Below the pieces are notes generated by a model that saw only the letters and a list, made by a program, of their open reading frames with translations, did no database searches and was not told where the DNA came from. 64,000 nucleotides of DNA. Origin: Bugula neritina. Its lineage: Eukaryota; Bryozoa; Gymnolaemata; Cheilostomatida; Bugulidae. The stretch lies in the NCBI GenBank assembly GCA_964035545.1, contig OZ037767.1:14881998-14945997 (forward strand), in the 5' to 3' direction. How positions within the stretch are numbered: position 1 is the stretch's first letter; each line of letters begins with the position of its first letter. This document shows positions 25,634-64,000 of the stretch, in pieces. The position numbers and the translations under genes were made by a program.

Positions 25634-28600
25634 ATGGTTAATAAATTAAGATCCTATCTCTTGTTGATTACAATCTTCGGACTTATCATCCATAGCACCT
25701 TTCCTATGAAAACAAATCCACAGCAACTCTACAAACTAAACACAGAGACTATAGGACCACCAGATGGTTTGTTTTATTGGGTAACTACATTCTTTGCAGT
25801 CAGTATGGTTGGGGGGGGGGGGGTTTAATAGTAATGGTTGTTTATTTGTGTGCTTCCTTCAACTGAATGGGTTACAATAAAGTATCCTGGACAGGAAAAG
25901 TAAAATTTAGGAAAAATATATTATAAAGAGTGCAACAATATCAGCAGCATAGTGGTAGTAATTACTACTTACAATATATATTAAATATTTCCAAGAATTG
26001 TGCTGTGTAACAGTAGCTGTATGTATATCAAAAATATGCGCTTTGCCTAATAAATATTTTGTAAAGTCATTTAAGTAAGTGTGCTACATAAAACACTGCA
26101 CTACATCCATAGTATATTATATTCTAAACTACATGCAGAATATAACACTATATGTAACGAATATACTTTTGCTCTTAATAATGCCTAGCAAGTTAGCTGC
26201 ACATACATAATATAACTACTCTGGTACAATATTGTTACTGATATGGGAAATTGTAAAACTTAGAAGCATTCACATGGGTTAGCAGGGTGATTTATTTTTA
26301 CAATTGTGAGCTGACCTTTTGAACTTGTGAACTGTGCTCCTTTTTAAAACCTGTGAAATCTTTATAATAAAATAAGTCAAGTGTGCGCACATCCTATTTA
26401 GTCATAAACAGAAATATCTTGGCTGTAAATGTAACCAGCAGAAATATCTTGGCTGTAAATGTAACCAGCAGAAATATCTTTGCTGTAAATGTAACCAGCA
26501 GAAATATCATTACTGTAGATGTAACCAGCAGAAATATCATTACTGTAAATGTAACCAGCAGAAATATCATTACTGTAAATGTAACCAGCAGAAATATCAT
26601 TACTGTAAATGTAACCAGCAGAAATATCTTGGCTGTAAGTGTGACCAGCAGAAATATCATTACTGTAAGTGTAACCAGCAGAAATATCATTACTGTAAAT
26701 GTAACCAGCAGAAATATCATTACTGTAAATGTAACCAGCAGAAATATCATTACTGTAAATGTAACCAGCAGAAATATCATTACTGTAAATGTAACCAGCA
26801 GAAATATATTTGCTGTAGATGTAATCATCAGAAATATCATTACTGTAAGTGTAACCAGCAGAAATATCATTACTGTAGATGTAACCAGCAGAAATATCTT
26901 TACTGTAAATGTAATCATCAGAAATATCATTATTGTAAATGTAACCAGCAGAAATATCTTTACTGTAAATGTAACCAGCAGAAATATCTTGGCTGCAGCT
27001 GAAGAGAAACAGCGGAGGTCAGCTGACACTGAGTTTTATTCTGAAGATGAAGTCTATGATGATTGGCCGATTAATGAGCAGTTCAGCAGTCAAGGTTTGC
27101 TTCCTGTTTCTAAATGATATAAGCTTACGTAAAATAATCGTTATTCCGGGGACTTTAATTTAAACCGACATCTGCTCAAATTGGATGCTTTATGTATCTA
27201 TAATATTATATTATAGATAGTACTGTTTATGTGCATCTATAAACCTCTACTCCATTCAGTATTAAAAGTCTGGACAGGAAACAGTAGTATTGTTAGCTAT
27301 TATTGTTATTTTTTACACTCTGCAGTAATTGAAAGCATATTTTGCCTTTCAGTTCGTACAGCTTTAATAATATGCAAGAGATGTAAGTGAGCTGGGTATA
27401 GCTGTTATATCTAGAAGAACTAAGGCTAGGTTTTATCATAGATAGGATATTTTAGATGATGTCGAGATGGTTACACAGAAAGATGAGAAAGGAGATAGCC
27501 CAAATGGGGCAGATAACTCCGACACCCAGCGACTTTCAGTCGATGGAGAGTCAAAAGATCACATTTTGAGTGGTGAGCTGTTGTCTAAAAGCAGCATTTA
27601 ATCCAGTAATTTATTTTTCAATTGAAATTTTTAACACCTCTAATGGCTTATTTGTTTTTTGCTTGTTTATTTCTGTTGCTACACACAAGTGTTCTACAAG
27701 GTAAATCTGAACCATCAAAAGGACAGCATGTCTATGTTTAAAAGGCAGCGAAATCATCTTCCTTTAAAACACCAGATTTTATTGAGTATGCGATTGAAGC
27801 ATTTAGCCATTCTCACAAGAATAATATCTTTCAGCTGTGTCGTATAAACTAATGGCGGTGTCTTAGAAGCTGTGAAAAAAATAAAGACTGAGCTATTGAT
27901 AGGCTAATAGAAAAAAATGTCAAAATGATATATTCTTAGATTTTGAATCTGCGCAGTAAACTATATGTTGAGGTCATAACTCTAAATGTGTTGGATTAAG
28001 AGTTTATGTTATTATTATATATATTTTATGTCTCATACAGCTTACGTATGCTACTTGCATATATATCAAATAGGCTACTTAGATGTGAATAAATTTTGTC
28101 TTTAGTTACTTTGACTGAATACTTGAAAACAAAGTGGCGAGATGTGAGACACGGGCACGCACTGCACGACCCCCTCTTTTGGTTCGTCTTTTCTCTGTTC
28201 ATCCTGGCTATGATTGTCATGATGGTACTGATGTTTCTAGGACTGTTTAAGTTGTGTCAGCATTACTGTCTTCGGGAAGAAAACATAATAGAGTGAGTAT
28301 TTGTACTGTTTCAGTTGTGTAACAACTATGCCTGTACAGACCCCACAGGTGTCACCACAACTTTATTTCTAGTGTTTCAGCTGTCATCCCAACTTTGACA
28401 ACTGTCTCAAGTGTCACCATGGCTTTGACAACTGTCTCAAGTGTCATCATGGCTTTGACAAGTGCTGCATGTGTCTAAAATTACTTGGGTCTCGAAAATT
28501 ATTAATACAGATTATAAACTTAGTCACTTTTATTATGGGTTATTGTTAAGATACTAATTTCATAGTGCATTACGAAATTTTAAAAAGCGGACATACCACT

Positions 28601-29089
28601 TGCATGTTTCCAGAAACATTTTTAACCTTTGAACTCGCAACTTCCAAGTTCAACTATTGTAGCTTCATATTGATATGAAGCTACAAAAGTTGAATTCAGA
28701 TTTAAGTAGAAACTATTGGTTTTTTCCTGAAATAAATGTTCAATAAGTTTTACAAGTAAGTGACCTGATCTATTTAGAATATGAACAAATTGCATCATAT
28801 CTCTTTCTGTAGACCTGAAATTATAAACAGAGGGTCTATGAGACATTCCCAGATACGCAGGTCATCTGCTGGCTCTAGAGGGTCAGCCGCGCTGCCAAGG
28901 GAGAGTCGTTATGGCAAAGGCAGCGGACGACGCTTTTCAGCCAATTACAACAACAATGCTGACGTGCTGTTGCAGAGACTGTTGGGTTGCAAGTCCTGCA
29001 TTGTATACCACTCTAAACATCACTATAGTTACGGCACCAATTCAGACGACAAGATATGTCGTGGCAACTCTCGGTCACAGCCTGACTAA
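25634..29089 (+). CDS. Single-pass membrane protein with signal peptide, unrecognised family
   Basis: Exons 25634-25766, 26999-27094, 27456-27572, 28106-28292, 28813-29089 (TAA) join in frame to 269 residues. The N-terminus is a signal peptide (LLLITIFGLIIHSTF). The ectodomain, about 90 residues, is acidic (FYSEDEVYDDWP). A strong transmembrane helix covers residues 139-163 (LFWFVFSLFILAMIVMMVLM onward). The cytoplasmic tail of about 105 residues is rich in Arg, Ser and Asn with several Cys and His. A second GT donor (GTAACT at 25785) would break the frame downstream, so GTTTGT at 25767 was chosen. An alternative acceptor at 26400-26401 would extend exon 2 upstream through the whole 30-bp repeat array in the same frame. 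I do not recognise the family. Confidence 0.8.
26397..26998 (+). repeat. 30-bp tandem array (20 copies) ending at a 3' splice site
   Basis: Each unit contains GTAACCAGCAGAAATATC and TGTAAATG-like text. The last unit has become TTGGCTGCAG, the acceptor of exon 2 of the membrane-protein gene. In the frame of that exon each unit reads NVTSRNIITV with no stop, adding an N-X-T glycosylation sequon per unit if translated. Confidence 0.95.
28390..28473. repeat. 32-bp repeat, about 2.5 copies
   Basis: Units contain TTTGACAACTGTCTCAAGTG and lie in intron 4 of the membrane-protein gene, about 100 bp after the donor. Confidence 0.75.
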
Positions 29090-29146
29090 GTTGTCTCTAA
29101 TTAATAATAGAAGTGACACTTTAGCAACTGTTATTAGCATAAACGA

Positions 29147-29425
29147 GCAGATGCCTGTGTCATACATGAGCAAGTGCCTGTGTCAGTTAGCAGGTGCCTG
29201 CAACACATTACTAGGTGCTTGTGACATATCAACAGGTGCCTGTGACACATTATCAGGGGCATGTGACATATTACCAGGTGCATATAACATATTAGCAGGT
29301 ACATGTGTCATTTAGCAAGTGCCTGTGACACATTAGCAGGTGCTTGTGTCCGTTAGCAGGTGCCTGTGCTATACTTAGCATGTTGTGCTTGTGGCAAATC
29401 AGCAGGTGCCTGTATCATTTGATAT
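29147..29425. repeat. AGCAGGTGCCTGTGACACAT minisatellite
   Basis: About a dozen degenerate units of 20-24 bp just after the stop codon of the membrane-protein gene, probably in its 3' UTR. Confidence 0.8.
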
Positions 29426-29485
29426 AAAAAATGTTGACTGCACAAAATTCAATGTAAGAACAGTCTTTTTCAATATTAAGCTTGC

Positions 29486-29491
29486 AATAAA
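29486..29491 (+). terminator. Polyadenylation signal AATAAA of the membrane-protein gene
   Basis: First canonical AATAAA after the stop at 29089. A second AATAAA lies near 29580. Confidence 0.5.
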
Positions 29492-29990
29492 CTGTTCAGC
29501 TACTGTTTTACAATTAAGCTTAGTTAGCCTTCATACATATTAGTTTCTTCCTCTGCCTCTGTACAGCTCATTGGTGTATAATAAATGTGTGTGTGTGTGT
29601 GTGATCTACAAAGAAAGGTTATACTATTTATATACATACACTTTCCAAACACAATGCAATTATTAAAAATCTTGACTCTTTTAAAGGCCAATGTATAATT
29701 ATGTACTCTTCTAGGGTGCAGGATTATTCGCTTTAGTTGGAGTTACGTACTCTATAACAGAGCACTTATATTTGAGCCCAAACGAAATATTATTAATTTT
29801 CAATTAATTAAATACGAAGACGTCCTGTAAAGGTCAACAAGGCCATCTGTAATGATTTTTGTAAGAAGTAATCCACCAATCCTTCTGTAAATTAGGTTTT
29901 TACTTATACCTTCTCAACACATTTATTTTGTAATTGCTTACAGCATCTACGATATAATTTAGTTTTTAGAAAATAATTTTAAACTCAACA

Positions 29991-55408
<25,418 letters not shown>

Positions 55409-57131
55409 CCCAAGACTGTTGTGACAGACATAATAACTGAATAAGATTTTATATAGGAGTTATTGTGCTGTAATGAACCTGCTATGCACTAGATAGATTG
55501 TATTGCTAGATGATGCCAATGTGTTCTAGTATGTTCTAGTAGGTTTTAGTAAGTTTTGGCTGAAATTCTCACCCCAGATTTCTCATCCAATCAAATCAAA
55601 CACACCAAAGCGAGTGACCTACTTTTAAGTAGGTCACTCGAAACATACTTTCCTTTCATCTTCAGTATAATTAACAGTATTTTTAATAACAGTGTCAGTC
55701 TTTTTATATCCTTTGAAAGAAAAATAGAGCACCATTTGCAAGAATTGAATATAAAAAAAAATTGATCAATATGATTTACTGCAGTACTGCAGTACTGGTT
55801 TTATGTAAAAGTCACGTTTTTACTTCTACTGACACTTTATAGTCTTTTATTTATGTAGCTATATATATTTTTCGCTCAATGAAATGTTTTATCTCATATG
55901 CTTTATAATGATGTATTAGGATGCTTTTATTCTATATTATGATTAGCAGTCAATGAATTTGTTTCTTTTATTTTCATAAAATATATATTTATATCAAGAA
56001 TGTTTTACTTTAATATACTATAATACAAAATAATACACATCTTATATAATATAATACTGATGTCTTGTGAATTGTGTGTTATTGGTTTGTAATATAAATG
56101 TGATGACAATTGTGTAAAGACTTCATGGGCTTTATAAATTGTACACAGTATTCGATGCTGCCTTAGCTAGCAGGAGTAAACTAAATGCTGACCTTACTGT
56201 GGCTGTACTGGCAGCGAACATAAGTTTACTAATTTAGCTTCAGCTCCAAAGTGGCTATGCTCTGTTAGTGTGGTGAAATGATTATATTGTGCTCCAAATG
56301 GTAAATACAAGTTTTATTCGAAAGAAGTTGATAATAAATGTATGTCGACCAGCCATGAAAGAGTAGGGAGAGTGACACAAGCCGGATGTGAAGCAATACT
56401 ACTGTAGAGAGAACTCTCTCTTATAGCAACTCCACTAATTACTTCATTTAAATAAACTGTTTCCAGACAATACTTATGTTGTCTTGTCTTTACAATATGA
56501 AGTTGTATTGGGGTTATAGATTGACCTTCGGAATATTCAGTATCAAAAACGCTGCATTTAAGCCAACCTACGCTTCACTCTAAAATATTCACTGCTGTAT
56601 TATTGTACCAAGTGTGGCTTTTCATCTGCAATGCATAACATCTCAAGTATTGCAACAATTCATTTGGAGACATTATTTTCTCATATTCCATGCAATTATA
56701 GCCTGTGTTACTTCATTTATAATACCCTTAGCTATGCCTATTATTGCACCATCACTGCTATAAATTGTTCATAATCCTGATAAATTATGTCTTAAAATAA
56801 AATTTTTGTACAAAATAATGCTAATTCCATAAGCCAGATAAAATATAATTAAAATTGGTATGAAAATAGATGGCTGGGTAGACATTAAAATTCCAGCCAA
56901 TAAAGCTACCAGATGGTCATAATGATAATATGGTAAGTCCAGAACTGAAGTATTGAGCGGAGTTTGTGATAACTCAGTCTAATAAGCAGATCACAAACGA
57001 TATAGTTGATGGAAATTCTCTGGGTTAATTGAGAGATGTGATATGTAAACTACAATTATATATACCCAAACGAAATGTTCGTGTTCAGTGTGTGTGACCT
57101 CACAAAACTTTGAAACTTTTACTGAATGGGT
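55409..57131. other. Convergent intergenic region between MSK and peroxidase C
   Basis: Holds the two 3' UTRs. Candidate MSK poly(A) signals are AATAAA near 56333 and 56451. A perfect hairpin lies at 55611-55640 (CGAGTGACCTACTT, TT, then its complement). No gene is seen. Confidence 0.5.
55611..55640. repeat. 14-bp perfect hairpin in the MSK 3' region
   Basis: CGAGTGACCTACTT, spacer TT, AAGTAGGTCACTCG. It is about 200 bases after the MSK stop, so it may be transcribed in the 3' UTR. Confidence 0.85.
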
Positions 57132-63647
<6,516 letters not shown>

Positions 63648-63717
63648 CTAATCCACACAAAGTACATGTTATAAGCTATACAGGATCCAGTATGTTATGC
63701 TGCTTATAAAAAGAAAC

Positions 63718-63929
63718 GCACGCAAGTTCATAGTCACCATTCCTGTGAGAAACCCCTGATGGAAAGGGTTTTTTGTTAAATCGGGCTATAAGAACTTATT
63801 TAGATAGGGCACAGGAGTAATTATGATTGGATGCTCTTCCTAACATCACTAATGGCCTTTGTTGGGCTCGAACCCATGACTTTGTGCTTACTAGGCAAAC
63901 GCTCTAACCCCTAGACCACAGCTGCTCTC
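63718..63929 (-). mobile_element. tRNA-derived SINE, family 1, copy 3
   Basis: Minus-strand copy, full length, with A box TGGTCTAGGGGTTAG and B box GGGTTCGAGCCC, ending ACTATGAACTTGCG. Very similar to the copy at 18180. Lies upstream (5') of the first visible peroxidase C exon, in an intron. Confidence 0.9.
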
Positions 63930-64000
63930 TTATGTTATATGCTACTTGTGCCATAGAATATAGATTAAGTAGTTTAAGCAGAAGTCGAAGTAGAGACGGG

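Noticed and set aside
26394-27029. Minus-strand ORF with FLLVTFTVMI repeats
   Set aside because: Antisense reading of the 30-bp array; stop-free only because the unit has no stop in that frame.

Overview
The window is nuclear DNA of an intron-rich, AT-rich metazoan. It has spliced genes with GT-AG introns, tRNA-derived SINEs, many mini- and microsatellites, a hammerhead ribozyme element and clear orthologues of animal genes (KIF6, MSK1/2). The gene set suits an aquatic invertebrate, perhaps a lophotrochozoan; the phylum is a guess. I built gene models by hand from splice sites, reading-frame phase and family knowledge, so coordinates are base-level but unconfirmed by transcripts.

Layout. 1-10 kb: the two 5' coding exons of a minus-strand type II membrane protein that continues off the left edge, a hammerhead ribozyme element inside a TA microsatellite, a MITE, a candidate small secreted protein and a near-perfect 125-bp palindrome. 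10.2-20.7 kb (+): a complete 20-exon KIF6-type kinesin. 21.1-23.3 kb (-): a five-exon protein with two HMG boxes and a Lys/Ser repeat tail, tail-to-tail with KIF6. 24.1-25.3 kb: a large minisatellite. 25.6-29.1 kb (+): a single-pass membrane protein whose second exon directly follows a 30-bp repeat array. 30.0-55.4 kb (+): a complete 19-exon MSK (RPS6KA5/4) kinase. 38.1-47.6 kb (-), inside the 13.3-kb intron 8 of MSK: two plant/fungal-type secreted heme peroxidases. 57.1-63.6 kb (-): the 3' part of a third such peroxidase, tail-to-tail with MSK.

The main biological story is the peroxidase trio. All three share the same run of intron phases through the catalytic core, but each has a different C-terminus added by exons: a Pro-rich cationic tail (gene A), a long Thr/Tyr-rich mucin-like tail alternating with exons that carry R-X-[KR]-R furin-type sites (gene B), and a Thr linker plus MAM domain (gene C). 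This suggests a secreted oxidative cross-linking or matrix system diversified by tail swapping; that role is inference.

A second theme is tandem repeats seeded at splice junctions. In KIF6, the membrane-protein gene and MSK, at least ten introns have arrays that start at the 5' splice site or end at the 3' splice site, often with copies of the site in every unit. Similar repeats also occur inside coding exons (HMG tail, KIF6 tail, peroxidase B tail).
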